A stretch of 64,000 nt of DNA. Source: Isochrysis galbana. Taxonomy: Eukaryota > Haptophyta > Isochrysidales > Isochrysidaceae. A program made the translations under genes and the position numbers. A model generated the notes under the pieces. That model worked only from the letters and a program-made list of their open reading frames with translations. It was not told the origin of the DNA and ran no database searches. This document shows, one piece after another, positions 46,276-57,130 of this stretch; within the stretch, counting starts at the first letter, position 1, and every line of letters starts with the position of its first letter. The stretch covers positions 268,627 through 332,626 of the forward strand of contig CM030934.1 in the NCBI GenBank assembly GCA_018136815.1, in the 5' to 3' direction.

Positions 46276-47484
46276 CTAAACACATGCAGCCGAGTTCGAG
46301 GCTTCTGAAAAGCAAGGGTGGCCCAAAATCTCGGCGGCACCACTTGGTCCACTTCCCATGCGGTTATGCGGCATCTTGTCGAGAAGGCGCCCGATCAAAT
46401 CCTGCAAGTGGACGCTCATGGTGGACGGGTACGTGACATCGCCGGAGATGATTTGGCTGCAGGTGTAGTGCGTGAGCTCGTCGCCCAAGTCGACGAAAGG
46501 TGGCTCACCTACCGTCATTTCGTACAGAAGAACGCCAAACGCCCACCAGTCCACGGCCAAGCCGTGCCCCTCGTTCAGGATCAGTTCGGGCGCCATGTAC
46601 GGAAGCGTGCCCACAATCGAGTAACTGCGCTCCGAGATAACCTTGCTGTAGCTGAGGCCTGTCAGCTTGAGATGCCCGCCCACATCAACCAGGAGGTTCT
46701 CGGGTTTGAGGTCGCGGTGCGCAATGCGTCGGGCGTGCAGGTGCTCTAAGGCGGCGATGACCTCGGCAGCGCTAAAGATGGCACTCTTCTCGGAGAGATA
46801 TCCTTCACGCTGGAGCAGAGTGAAGAGGTCACCGTAAGGAAACCATTCCATAAGCACCACGTGCTCGTCGTCGGGCGCGTTCAGCACGTACAAGGCCTTA
46901 ACAATGGAATCATGGCTGCACTTGAAGAGAATATCCGTCTCTCGTGCGAGGCAGGCGCGAGCAAGAGCACCATCGGATGCTTTGCCGTTGGAGCCAACCT
47001 TCTTGAGCGCAAACAATCGTTGCACTCCGGCGCTATCCAAGAAGGCCACAAGTTGGACCTCAAAGTTGGAGCCCTGGTGGACGTGCCGAATCTCCTCGAG
47101 ATCCTCCAGATCCCTCGGCAATTCACATGCGCAATCGGGATGAATGTGTTCTTGGAGCTGCGACAGGTCATGCAGCGACAGCTCGAGTGTATCTGACTGT
47201 GGTTCCGCCGTCGAGGGCCGGCAGCAACAGAGGAGCGCGAATGCCGAGGTGGCGGTGATTGCGACGACAAGATTCCGGACTGCACCATGCGTGGCCGGCA
47301 GGGGAGTGGGATGCGCCAGGTACATTAGCCCACCGATTGTCAGCGAGCGGAAGGAGCACCTGAGGACTGGGCGCAGACGGCGTGTTGCCGATTGGGCTGC
47401 GTACTCACGCACTGCTTGGAGTGCGTGCAGCAGGGCGTCGAGCCTCGGGATGCACGGCCATCGCCCCTCCTCCTTGCCCCACAT
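46276..47484 (-). CDS. AGC-type protein kinase homologue with degenerate DFG (likely pseudokinase)
   Basis: A single-exon 402-aa protein. The N-terminal 130 residues include a hydrophobic segment (NLVVAITATSAFALLCCC, 71-88) ending in three cysteines, suggesting a membrane anchor or palmitoylation. The kinase domain runs from about 132 to 395. The ATP-binding Lys is kept (FALKK, Lys161), as are HRDLKPEN (256-263), APE (298-300) and the DWWAFGVLLYEM helix with AGC-like wording. The glycine loop is weak (QGSNFEVQ). DFG is replaced by GLS at 276-278 (KLTGLSYSK where KLTDFGFAK is expected), removing the magnesium-binding Asp. The overall sequence is close to PKA/PKG/S6K-type kinases. It probably acts as a scaffold or regulatory pseudokinase. 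The reading frame is intact, so this is not a decayed gene. Confidence 0.85.
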   Translation of the reverse strand: MWGKEEGRWPCIPRLDALLHALQAVREYAAQSATRRLRPVLRCSFRSLTIGGLMYLAHPTPLPATHGAVRNLVVAITATSAFALLCCCRPSTAEPQSDTLELSLHDLSQLQEHIHPDCACELPRDLEDLEEIRHVHQGSNFEVQLVAFLDSAGVQRLFALKKVGSNGKASDGALARACLARETDILFKCSHDSIVKALYVLNAPDDEHVVLMEWFPYGDLFTLLQREGYLSEKSAIFSAAEVIAALEHLHARRIAHRDLKPENLLVDVGGHLKLTGLSYSKVISERSYSIVGTLPYMAPELILNEGHGLAVDWWAFGVLLYEMTVGEPPFVDLGDELTHYTCSQIISGDVTYPSTMSVHLQDLIGRLLDKMPHNRMGSGPSGAAEILGHPCFSEASNSAACV

Positions 47485-47872
47485 CGCGTCGGAGGATTGC
47501 GGGGGGGAAAGAGTGGGGCGAGGGATGGGGCGAAAGAGTGTGGCTGGTTGGTTGCAGCGAGTTGGGGGGCGATCGGGGGAAGGGGGGAGGCTTCCGGAGT
47601 AATCGAGGAGAAAAGAGACGGGAAAGAGGATATATGAGGAGAAGGAGATTCAGAGGGTGAGGGAGAATCTTCGTCTCCGCTGTCGGCGGTGGATGCAGAA
47701 TATTCTTGAGGAGATGAAGAAGCGGAGGACGAGAAAGAGAGAGGGGGGGGGTGGACGTGGGAAGAGAGAGAGGTAGAAAACGAGAGAGGGTGGAGGAGAG
47801 AGAGAGGGTGGGAGGAGCGAAGGAACTTCTGAGCGTCGTCTCTCCCTCCTCTCACTCTCTGTCGGGCGGATC

Positions 47873-47917
<45 letters not shown>

Positions 47918-48297
47918 AGAGGCGGAGAGGGCTGTACCTTCAGAGAGGGGAAGCGAGAGAGAAGGAGAGACTGAGGGAGACGAGAGGGAGGGAGGGAGAG
48001 AGGGAGAGAGAGAGAGAGAGACGAGAGAGAGAGACGTGGGACACCGACGGGCGTTGATGAGGGCCGGCCGGCCGGGGCGGGGGGGGGGGAAACGGCGAGG
48101 GTGGCCGCCGCGTGGAGCAGAGCGGACCGCGACTGATCCCTTCAACCCCGGCGCGCTCGGGGCCCACCCCACCAAGAAGCAGGACCTGGCGCTGCTCTCC
48201 CTCTCTCTCTCTCTCCCTCTCTCTCTCTCTCCCTCTCTCTCTCTCTCCCTCTCTCTCTCTCTCCCTCTCTCTCTCTCTCCCTCTCTCTCTCCCCCCC

Positions 48298-48335
<38 letters not shown>

Positions 48336-48693
48336 TCTCTCTCTCTCTCGTCGTCGTCTCGGACACCCCCTCGCAAGAGAGCCGAATCAACAAGCCTCGG
48401 TGCTAGTCTGGAGAGAGTGGTACGTACACTCACTCCCCTGGAGTCTCTCGTAGAGTGTCTTGCTGCGCTTGGGGTGGCAAGCACAAGCGTCTTCTACTCT
48501 CCGGATCCCTTGCCACATGTCAACTTTTTACTTTCCAACGGACGAGACATGCGTAAAGTAAGGCAGCCATGCATAAGGTATGCACCCATCCACTCATCTT
48601 CGCGAGGCAGGTGCTGATGAGGGCTTCCGGGCTTCCTTGGCAAACGCCAGACTTTTGAGATTTTTTAGTTCGCAGTGTGGCTAGGCTATGTGC
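47485..48693. promoter_or_regulatory. Kinase upstream region: (GA), (CT)20, (CTCTCC)n and 35-nt poly-C
   Basis: The kinase sense strand is pyrimidine-rich across 47640-47830. (CT)n lies at 47876-47915 and CTCTCTCC repeats at 48199-48290, running into poly-C at 48299-48333. No gene recognised in either direction. Confidence 0.5.
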
Positions 48694-48800
48694 TAGGGCG
48701 GTCAAACAGCTATTTTAACTTCTAAGGGTGAAAATTGACCAAGTCAAGATTGAGGATTCATTACGAGATTTTTGGATATGGTGACCGGATAGGTGTAACT
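48694..48800. mobile_element. End fragment of the TAGGGCGGTC hAT-like element
   Basis: TAGGGCGGTCAAACAG, then AACTTCTAAGGGTGAAAATT and GTCAAGATTGAGG. It matches the inverted right end of 7411-9465 over about 95 bp. The other end is missing. Confidence 0.7.
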
Positions 48801-48989
48801 AGCACATATCCGGTGCCCTTTGGGCCCTAGACCCCCCACGGTAGCCCCCACAGCGATGCGTAACCAGAAAACGCGCAAATTGGCCAGAAATCACTATCGC
48901 GGAGGGCCGACGTCCGACGCGAGCGCGGGCGAGCGTCGGGCCGCTAATCGACGCGTACCCGGCGCAGCGTGCCTCGGACAGCCACAGCC

Positions 48990-49450
48990 ATGCGCGTAGG
49001 CTGCCAGGAGCGCCTCTTACTGCCCCCCATGCCCGCCGCCGCCTCATCGCAAATCGCCCCCTCGCGTCCCTCGCTAGCGCGCCAACGGAGGGGTCCCGGA
49101 GCGCCCGAGTTAGGCGTGCGCCCGGGCGCGCTGCGAAAGCTTTCTTCGCCATCAGCCCGGTGTCCGGGCCAGCCAGGACATTGAGTGAGCAGAACCCGCC
49201 GCGCCAGCGACGCCAATCGCGCCAGCCGCGCCCCGGTGCCTCGTCGCAATCCACCCCCGGCGGCATTCAAACGCGCTCACGCACGGCCCCGAGGGGCCCG
49301 GAGCGCCCAACTCGGAGCCACGACCGGGCGCGCTGCGAGGCCCTTCTTGCTCATTAGCCCGGTGTGCGGGCCAGCCAAGGCACCAAATGTCAAAGTGCCG
49401 CCGGGACGGCGCCGCCAACCGCCAATCGCGCCCGCCGCGCGCTGGAAGGA
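48990..49450. repeat. Diverged ~205-bp tandem repeat, 2.3 copies
   Basis: GCCCGGTGT-CGGGCCAGCCA and GGGCGCGCTGCGA recur at about 49130-49180 and 49330-49380, with matching flanks. The minus-strand translation repeats LAGP-TGLM-KK--AARP. Divergence is high, so the repeat is old. Confidence 0.6.
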
Positions 49451-49837
49451 ACCTTGATGGCTTCTGCGGCCGAAGATAGCCCGGTCACTCACTATGGGGG
49501 TGCGGAGGGCACCAACTACAATGAGCAAATGAGGGTCTAAATAAGCTCCCTATGGGTTCAGATAGCATGGATCAGCAAAAAAAATGCGGGGTTCTCCGGC
49601 GAAATTTTTGAAAAATACCGCATTTCAGGCCTTCGAAGACGGCGACGAGAAATACTGTCGGGCCCCCTCCGGTATATTTTAGTGAGGCCCTTTATGCGAA
49701 GCACAAACATCGAATAGCAAGGAAATTTTTGACGCCGGCTCACTAAGTTCACAAGGCCTACTTCTATGCACACTGGACTATAAGTCATACTCTTTATCTT
49801 CGACTTCAATATGTACTAAAGTGTCACAAAACTCAAG

Positions 49838-50581
49838 ACAGTGGCGGTGTGGCGGTGGGGCTCCAGTAAGGCTAGTAACCGGATAGCTGGGTATCTAGAT
49901 ACCCAGCTACTCACCACCCATTTCCACTACCCACCTCCATGCGGGTAGGGGCGTCTCTCCTACCCACTGGGTCTGGGTAGTGAAAAGTCACTATTCAGGA
50001 TACTCATGTGAGTAGGGCGGCGGAGCCGCCCTCTAATAGCAGCGCGTGCGGCGCGCGCGCTCTACCGCCCGCGTGCCAACAGCCGCCTGTGTCGCGTTTT
50101 TGGCTCTATCGGGCGCATGCTGTAGTAGCAGTAGCTTCCTAGCTACAATGTGTGTTGTTTGTGCCTCTCAACAAATTTATCGGATGTACATAGTACATAG
50201 AGTAATATACATGATCAACACACGCACTGCACACGCATACGTGCGCACGCAGCATGCACAGAGCACACAGCGGCACAAGTGCAGAGAAGCCTCGCGCGAC
50301 AGGAAACAAACACACACTCTGTTTGACTCTGCTTACGGGGACCAGTTAGGCTTGGGTGAACTACCCACAATATCCGGTTAGGCCCAAATCAAAGTGGTTA
50401 CTAGCCACGTGCGGCAGCCGTGGAGAAAGTCGCGACCACTGGGTGTTGGTCCGAGGATGCTATCCCCGTGAAAAGAGAAAGATCTATGTAAGCGCATTGC
50501 GCATTGCCATCTCCGGGGAATGGGGCTGGGGGTGTAGAACGCTTGCTGTGCTACAGTGGCGGTGTGGCGGTGGGGCTCCAG
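49838..50581. repeat. 690-bp segment bounded by 29-bp direct repeats, with a 24-bp palindrome
   Basis: The 29-bp repeat (starts ACAGTGGCGGTG, ends GGGGCTCCAG) lies at 49838-49866 and 50553-50581. A perfect palindrome at 49885-49908 is centred on TATCTAGATA. No coding content. It may be an insertion with a long target duplication or a local duplication. Confidence 0.7.
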
Positions 50582-50836
50582 AGCCACGTGCGGCGCGGTA
50601 AGAATACATTTTAATGTTTAAAACTTTCAAGATGGTTGCAGATTGCAGACTTGCGCGGGGACAAAGACAAGGCGAAATCTTCTTCTTGGCCCCACAAAAA
50701 ATTCGGGCCTTCCAGTGAACAAGAGGCGTTCTTTCTTGCAACTCAGTCTCCCCCGACTCTGTTGAAAGTGGTCGCCAAAACAAGGCGAGCCCGCAACCAC
50801 ATACAAAACTGTATCACATGCATACTTGCTTACTGG

Positions 50837-52213
50837 CTATAAACTTGTCACTGGAGTTTGGCGGTCCAACGCACGCAAGGTTTGGTCCATCCTTTCAATC
50901 GCTGTTCGCAGCATGACCAAGTGAGCGTCTCGAAAGGCAATCGCAATTTTGGCGCGTGCATCAGATGGGCCATCCATAGGCGTATCCTGCTGCAACGTCG
51001 TTGCCAACACTCCGCTCGCACCCGCATCTTCCAGCGCTAGACTGGTCTCCGCAACCACCGCTTCTCTTTTCCGCTTGCGGTCAGGTGAATATTGTGTTCC
51101 CCGCCGCAACGTTGACACCAACGCCGGCCCATTTCTCTGCTCGTTCATGCTGCTCTCGATCTCGTTCATACGCTTGGCTGCAGCGCTGCGAATACACTCC
51201 AAGGCGAGGCGCTCGCAGCGTGGTGAGACGACCTCGCCTTCCAAAATAGCCAGCGCGGCTCCGCACTCCAACTCATCGGCGGAAGCATGCATGAAGCGCG
51301 CTACGCCCATCAAGGACCACGAAGGTCCTTCATCCGAAACGTAGTGGTCGCAGTCGAGACCATTCTCTTCGATCCACTGGAGGTGTGCCTGCTGAATCGA
51401 GTCCAGTGGGAGCAGGATCTCGCACCGCCGATGTGGATTCTCGGCGGGCACGAAACCGTAACAACGTAGCAGGACGGCGTCATCATGGCAGCCGTAGCTG
51501 AGGCACACCTCCATACCCTGGGGGACATCGTGCAAGGCGAAATATCGGTACGCCGACTCCTTCCGATCAAAGAACGCATGGGCTGGAGCCTCTGTCGAGA
51601 GGTGGTTGAACATGTCCCCAAACGGCACAATGGCAGGCACCCCCTGACTCGACGCCACCATCCCTTCCTCTCCGGTTTGCATCGGCCCAGCTTCTACGAG
51701 ACACGCCGCCCTGCTCAGCACCGCTGACGCTGCCCACATGTACTCGTCAAGAGTGATTCCAGGAAGGCGGCCGACCTCGATTCGGTTAAATGCCTCGATG
51801 ATCTGACTGCGCTCCTCGGCAATCGCAGCCTCCAGCGCTGGGCACGCCAGCTGCGCCCTCTCTTCCTCACTCCACTCTACTGGCAGGCCGAACTTGGCCG
51901 GCAGCATCTCGAACCACTCCGCCCACAGGCTTCCAGGCGTCCGACGCTGCGTGAGGAGCATGAGGCGTAGCTCCTCGACCGGCTTCTCCACACCACTCGC
52001 TGCGCACAGGATCAGCTCTCTGGGGACGGAGAGCAGCAGCTCTCCGGCGGCGATCGGCGCCGTAGCGAAGACTCCCCACCCTGTGGAGCCTCTGTACTGG
52101 AGCGAGAGCGAGCCAACGTGACCGCCAGCGCGACGGATGAGCAAGGAGAGGGAGTGGTGTGCCCTCGTCTCCGCGGCACAGACGTTGCTTCTCTCCGTGA
52201 CGGTGGTGGCCAT
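50837..52213 (-). CDS. SET-domain protein methyltransferase (SETD3/Rubisco-LSMT class)
   Basis: A single-exon 458-aa protein. The SET domain is split as in the LSMT class: GWGVFA (45-50) with GELLLSVP, a helical insert (about 80-180), then VPFGDMFNH (196-204), where many relatives have P-ADM-NH, and CLSYG (237-241) followed by LLRCYGFVPAENPH. These are the S-adenosylmethionine and lysine/histidine-channel motifs. The C-terminal helical region (about 265-458) corresponds to the substrate-binding domain, with an acidic and basic linker (SPDRKRKREA). Relatives methylate lysines of Rubisco, ribosomal proteins or histones, or a histidine of actin; the target cannot be told here. It is divergent from the ITPase gene across 623 bp. 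The start is immediately preceded by a purine-free sense tract. Confidence 0.88.
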   Translation of the reverse strand: MATTVTERSNVCAAETRAHHSLSLLIRRAGGHVGSLSLQYRGSTGWGVFATAPIAAGELLLSVPRELILCAASGVEKPVEELRLMLLTQRRTPGSLWAEWFEMLPAKFGLPVEWSEEERAQLACPALEAAIAEERSQIIEAFNRIEVGRLPGITLDEYMWAASAVLSRAACLVEAGPMQTGEEGMVASSQGVPAIVPFGDMFNHLSTEAPAHAFFDRKESAYRYFALHDVPQGMEVCLSYGCHDDAVLLRCYGFVPAENPHRRCEILLPLDSIQQAHLQWIEENGLDCDHYVSDEGPSWSLMGVARFMHASADELECGAALAILEGEVVSPRCERLALECIRSAAAKRMNEIESSMNEQRNGPALVSTLRRGTQYSPDRKRKREAVVAETSLALEDAGASGVLATTLQQDTPMDGPSDARAKIAIAFRDAHLVMLRTAIERMDQTLRALDRQTPVTSL

Positions 52214-52836
<623 letters not shown>

Positions 52837-53442
52837 ATGCCTCGGCCAAGCGTTACCTTTGTCACCGGCAACGCCAAGAAGCTGGAGGAGGTCTCCGCCA
52901 TTCTCTCCGCCTCTGGAGCTCTTCCCTTTGAGCTCATCGCGCAGAAGATCGACCTTCCCGAACTTCAGGGAGAGCCCTCGCAGATCTCCGCACAGAAGTG
53001 CGCGCTCGCAGCCCGGGAGACAGGGGGCCCTGTGTTCGTCGAAGACACCTCGCTTTGCTTCAACGCACTCGGAGGGCTTCCAGGGCCATACATCAAGTGG
53101 TTCCTGGACAAAACGGGGCATGAGGGCCTCAATAACCTGCTCGCAGCGTATGAGGACAAGTCTGCCTATGCACAGTGCGTCTTTGCCTTTTGCGCTGGCC
53201 CGGATCAAAATCCCGTCACATTTGATGGGCGCACGGCCGGGCGCATCGTCCCAGCGAGGGGGCCGACCGACTTTGGATGGGACCCGGTCTTCGAGCCAGA
53301 CGAAGGGCAGCCGGAGAGCGGCGAGAAGCTCACCTACGCGCAGATGGATAAGGCCACCAAAAATTCGATCTCGCACCGCTACAAGGCTCTCGATAAACTG
53401 CGCTCACACTTGATAGATTTTCACAAGGCATGCGAGGAATAG
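52837..53442 (+). CDS. ITPA: Inosine triphosphate pyrophosphatase (ITPase/HAM1)
   Basis: A single-exon 201-aa protein of normal family length. Motifs in order: [10 protein letters not shown] (phosphate-binding start), [31 protein letters not shown] with the catalytic-site Asp, [10 protein letters not shown] and [10 protein letters not shown] (base pocket). The enzyme hydrolyses ITP, dITP and XTP to monophosphates and pyrophosphate, keeping deaminated purines out of DNA and RNA; it is normally cytosolic. ATG 52837 is the first methionine in frame. It is the right-hand partner of the divergent SET gene. Confidence 0.95.
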   Translation: MPRPSVTFVTGNAKKLEEVSAILSASGALPFELIAQKIDLPELQGEPSQISAQKCALAARETGGPVFVEDTSLCFNALGGLPGPYIKWFLDKTGHEGLNNLLAAYEDKSAYAQCVFAFCAGPDQNPVTFDGRTAGRIVPARGPTDFGWDPVFEPDEGQPESGEKLTYAQMDKATKNSISHRYKALDKLRSHLIDFHKACEE

Positions 53443-54265
53443 AATCCTTCACGGTTGACGAAGATCGCCGGCCGGTAAGGGGTAACTTGCAACCAAATGG
53501 CGAGGTGGCACAGTAGACTACCGGCAAGTTGTTGGCGGTCACCATATCGCGTGTGCAGCTGGGAATCAGAAGTCAGAGGATACAGCGCCAAGCGAGGGAT
53601 TTCGCGGATGTTTCACATGGCTTTCACTGAACAGGTTTCACTGGCCCGAGCACCGATTTAAGTCTCGTGAACCCCGACGAAAATGAGGCTTCTCCAAAGG
53701 CTAGCTGGCCATGATGGGTTTTACTGCAGCGCTCCTATTCCGCCATTTTTCTCGCTCCGTCGCTCGACCACTTGACCCCTTTCAGAAAGGTCCCCCTTTT
53801 GCTATTTGATTGTGCTCTGTTGATCTAGTTTTCTATGTCTATTGATCTTGTGAATCGTTCTTTACCACCGAGGACCGCCACACCGGTGTTTCACGTTTTT
53901 ACAGTGAATCAAAGAGGGCTTCTTCTTTTCCCGCGCTGCGAGGGAGAGCAGAGATGCTGACCCACGCCTTCACAGCGATAGGGCTCGAGGATGCGGAGAT
54001 GGCACTGGCGATCGCGGCCATAGGGGGATCATCAGTCATCTAATGGGTTGGGGTTGGCAGAAATTATCCGGATGCATCTACTAGACTACTAGAAGACATT
54101 TGCGTTTGGGCTGATTTTGGCAGGACCAGGACCAGCTATCTCGCTATCTCTGGATATTTGGGTGGCAGCTTTGGGTACGTGGTGGATGTTGCGGTGCGTC
54201 GTGTGGGGGACCTACGCGAAGACAAAACCCCCTCGCATGAATATCAAGGGAAAAGCCTACTGAGG
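53443..54265. other. Intergenic, nothing recognised
   Basis: Moderate-GC sequence with no credible frame or repeat family. Confidence 0.45.
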
Positions 54266-54267
54266 GG

Positions 54268-54545
54268 CGAAGACCAAGAGCGTTCAATTATCCCCATCCC
54301 TGCTACCACCTTTCATTGTCACCTGGAGGTTACTTGACTCAACTTGACACTTCACATGTTGAAACACACACGTGGTCTGACTCCATTCACTCGATTTGGG
54401 GCAGGGTCGATATCTCGATAAGGCTGTGAACATGATAGACAGATATCTAGATATTAGGCTATCTACTTCCAAAAAGCACTATCTCTATCTATCAAGATAG
54501 CCAAAGGGCACTATCTCTATCTATCAAGATAGCTGTGATGACAAA
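54268..54545 (+). repeat. Dispersed repeat 'X' copy 3 joined to a hAT-type end
   Basis: 54268-54420 matches repeat X. From 54424, AAGGCTGTGAACATGATAG and CTAGATATTAGGCTATCTAC match the terminus of the hAT copy near 63500-63550 (inverted). CTATCTCTATCTATCAAGATAG then occurs twice. Confidence 0.65.
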
Positions 54546-54649
54546 AGCTATTAACAATCTATTAATAGCCAACACCAACACACCGAGCGACGAGGCTTAC
54601 GCGCGCTGCGCGGTGCTGAAGACATAGCTGGTGGAAGACGGGGGCGTGC

Positions 54650-55427
54650 TAAATGAAGGGCGTCCTCGTGCTCCAGCTCCTCGTCGGTCGCGAGCCAGAG
54701 CGAATCCTGCGGGGCGAGGGTCGGGACCGTCAAGGATCAAGGAGCATCCTCTGACGGCCGAATCGCCTGTGTGAGAGCCGTGTGTGGCCTAGATGTGAAA
54801 GACAGAAACAGTGTTTTTTTTCGGAGGCCAAAAAAAAACAGTGTTTTTCACTGTTTTTCAAACGCCCTCCGTTTTTGCCACTGTTTTTTTAGAGCGGGGC
54901 TGGGGCTGGGGGCCGCCCGGGGACGCGGGACCGCGGCCACCACCACCACCACGCGCGCGGATCGCGACGCGTGCGTGGGCTTGGGGTTGAACACCGATAG
55001 CGGCTCGCCATCGGCCGAGGGGAGGGGAGGGGGCAGCGGCGGCGGCGCCCTACGTATGCGTAGGACGCAGGACGCAGGACGCGGAGGCGGATGAGCGGAG
55101 GCGGAGGCGTTCCGCGCGCGGGGGGGGAAAGGCCCCCCTGCGGTATATGTGGCCCCACTGTTTTTTGCACTGTTTTTTACTGTTTTTTTTCGATTCCCAA
55201 AAACAGCGCTGTTTTTAATGTCTTTCTAGACCTCACCCGCTGTCTTTCACATCTAGGGTGTGTGGTGCGCATGTGCATGCGCGGACTTCGCACCGTTTTT
55301 TCGGACGAGGATTCTGAAAAGGCGGGGAGACCCTCCGAGCCGCTTTCGCCGGGGCTTTCCGCTCACGGTCAAAAATGTCGACCCCCCCCCCATATTAGTA
55401 CTTAAAAAGCCGTGTTTGACCGCTCTA
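54650..55427. mobile_element. Second, deleted copy of the TAGGGCGGTC element
   Basis: 55285-55427 is the inverted left end of 7411-9465 (TCGGACGAGGATTCTGAAAA to CGTGTTTGACCGCTCTA). 54660-54735 matches its MTVPTLAPQDS frame. About 180 bp are missing between them relative to the first copy, and a 470-bp element is inserted at 54788-55257. The far end was not found. Confidence 0.65.
54788..55257. mobile_element. 470-bp CCTAG-type element with perfect 8-bp target duplication
   Basis: The ends are CCTAGATGTGAAAGACAG and its inverse. GTGTGTGG flanks both sides (54780-54787 and 55258-55265). The ends share the pattern CCTAGATG-GAAA-AC with the 183-bp MITEs, so one transposase could serve both. Subterminal ACTGTTTTT motifs are repeated at both ends. 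No coding capacity. Confidence 0.88.
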
Positions 55428-55741
55428 CAAGAACCCAAAGATCCAGCACAGCATATCCTAGCAAGAGCCCAAATATCCCTGAAATATCTAGAGATATCCA
55501 TATGGAGCAAATCCACCCAAATATCCAAGACAAATATCTGGATACTTCGGCGTACCCTTACCCCTAGGTATGTGCTTGTTAGGTATAAGTAATAAGCATA
55601 GGGAACTTTCTACCGAAAGCAAACCCTCAAATTTTCTCGCCCCCTCCTCGTTTTCCCCCTCTCTCTCCCCCCCCCACCCCCCCCCCTGCTTTTCTTTCCC
55701 CCTTCTTCCACTGGAGAGAAGAGGCCGAGAGAGCCTCTCTC
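55428..55741. promoter_or_regulatory. Upstream region of the DUF1295 gene
   Basis: ATCCA/ATATCC repeats at 55440-55545 precede a C/T-rich tract (55635-55705) that ends about 35 bp before the ATG. Confidence 0.45.
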
Positions 55742-57130
55742 ATGGGGTCGTCCTCTCCCACGGTTGGCCTTCTGCTGCTGTCCACGGCAAGCAGCGGCGC
55801 GTGGGTGGGCGGAGGAGCAGGAGGAGGGCTCTCCTCGTCCATAAGCTCACCCGCCACACACCTCACCCAGAGAGGAGACGCCCTCTCTCTCTCTCTCGCT
55901 CCGCTCGCTCGCCCTCTCCTTTCCTCTTCCTCTCTCTCCTTCTCTCCCTCTTCCTCTCCTTCCTCTCTGCGAGGCACTGGCGCGGCAGCGGTGCCGCCGT
56001 TTGGGCGCGCTCCGTCGGCACAGGGCTCCCACATTCTTTTGGCTCAGACGCCCACGAATCCAGCTCCTCCCTCCTCTCTTCCCACTCTCAAGCAGAGCTC
56101 CTCTCCCTCTCCTCAACGGCGGACGACAAGCTCCACAAATGTGAAGCAGCCCACACACGCAGCTCCCTCTTCTTTGCGGCATGCTCGGCCCTCGCTCGCG
56201 CTCGCCACTAAGATACGCGGCGGTGCGGGCGGGCCGTCTATGTCACTCGCCTCCTCCTCAGTCGCCGCTGCCTTTGCAATGCCTTCACTCCTCGGTGCCA
56301 CTGCCGCCGCCGCGCTCCCCTGCGCGCTTGCATATGCGCGCCAAGCGTACGTCTTCTCGCTATCGTACGGGCTTGCTGCTGCGGCCGTGGGTGGTCTCGT
56401 TTTGCGTGGGGCGTGTCCCATCTCTAACTCGTGGCTATTCCTCCACTCTGCGCTCGTGCTCGCGTACGGTGTGCGCCTCTTTGCCTTCCTCTTTTGGCGG
56501 CAGGTTGGGCAGGATGCCGGCTACGGCGGGCCCGACGGCAAGCTAGCAAAGCTGGACAAGACTCCGCGGGCTAAGCGTACGCCCCTGATCCTTTCGACCG
56601 CGTTCTTCTACGCGTTGCTGGTCTCGCCGCTTGTGTATCACGCGCAGGCTGGTGCGGCTGCAGTGGCTACTGCGCCGCTTGGGCTACCCCTCGCGGTGGC
56701 CGGTGCTGCCATCGCTGCATTCGGCCTCGTGCTCGAGGCGGTTGCCGATTTGCAAAAGTCGCTCTTCAAGATTAGCCTCCGCCGCTCCGGCGCCGCCGAT
56801 CGCCTCTACACGGGCGGCGTGTACTCGGTTTGCCGCCACCCCAACTATTTGGGCGAAATGGCCTTTTGGTGCGGCTCTTTTTTGCTTGGCGTCCCGGCCA
56901 TCGTCGCGCAGGCCTCAAGTCTTGCCATCTGGCGGACTGGCTTGCGACTCGTTTCCTCGGGCCTTGGGCTCTCCGGTATTCTGTTTATCATGCTCGCTGC
57001 GACCAAGCGCCTCGAAGCGCGGCAGGCCGCAAACGCGCCAAGCTCGTGGCCTGTGCTTGCTAAAGACGGGGAGGTCGACTCGTACTCCAAGTATGTGGCA
57101 CGCACCTTCAGCCTGCTCCCCGGCTTTTGA
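55742..57130 (+). CDS. DUF1295 / steroid 5-alpha-reductase-like membrane protein, possibly plastid-targeted
   Basis: A single-exon 462-aa frame. The first 28 residues are signal-peptide-like (VGLLLLSTASSGAWVGG). A Ser/Pro/Ala-rich stretch with few acidic residues runs to about 160 and includes RPSLALATKIRGG; this order resembles the bipartite signal-plus-transit leader of secondary-plastid algae. The rest has about six to seven membrane segments and the DUF1295 signature: LFAFLFWRQVGQD early, DLQKSLFKI, then GVYSVCRHPNYLGEMAFWCG, the NADPH-binding-type HPNY-GE motif shared with isoprenylcysteine methyltransferases and sterol reductases. Reaction unknown; reductase or methyltransferase activity on a lipid is the usual guess. 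An internal ATG at 56237 would give the membrane core alone if the leader is not used. Confidence 0.82.
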   Translation: MGSSSPTVGLLLLSTASSGAWVGGGAGGGLSSSISSPATHLTQRGDALSLSLAPLARPLLSSSSLSFSPSSSPSSLRGTGAAAVPPFGRAPSAQGSHILLAQTPTNPAPPSSLPTLKQSSSPSPQRRTTSSTNVKQPTHAAPSSLRHARPSLALATKIRGGAGGPSMSLASSSVAAAFAMPSLLGATAAAALPCALAYARQAYVFSLSYGLAAAAVGGLVLRGACPISNSWLFLHSALVLAYGVRLFAFLFWRQVGQDAGYGGPDGKLAKLDKTPRAKRTPLILSTAFFYALLVSPLVYHAQAGAAAVATAPLGLPLAVAGAAIAAFGLVLEAVADLQKSLFKISLRRSGAADRLYTGGVYSVCRHPNYLGEMAFWCGSFLLGVPAIVAQASSLAIWRTGLRLVSSGLGLSGILFIMLAATKRLEARQAANAPSSWPVLAKDGEVDSYSKYVARTFSLLPGF

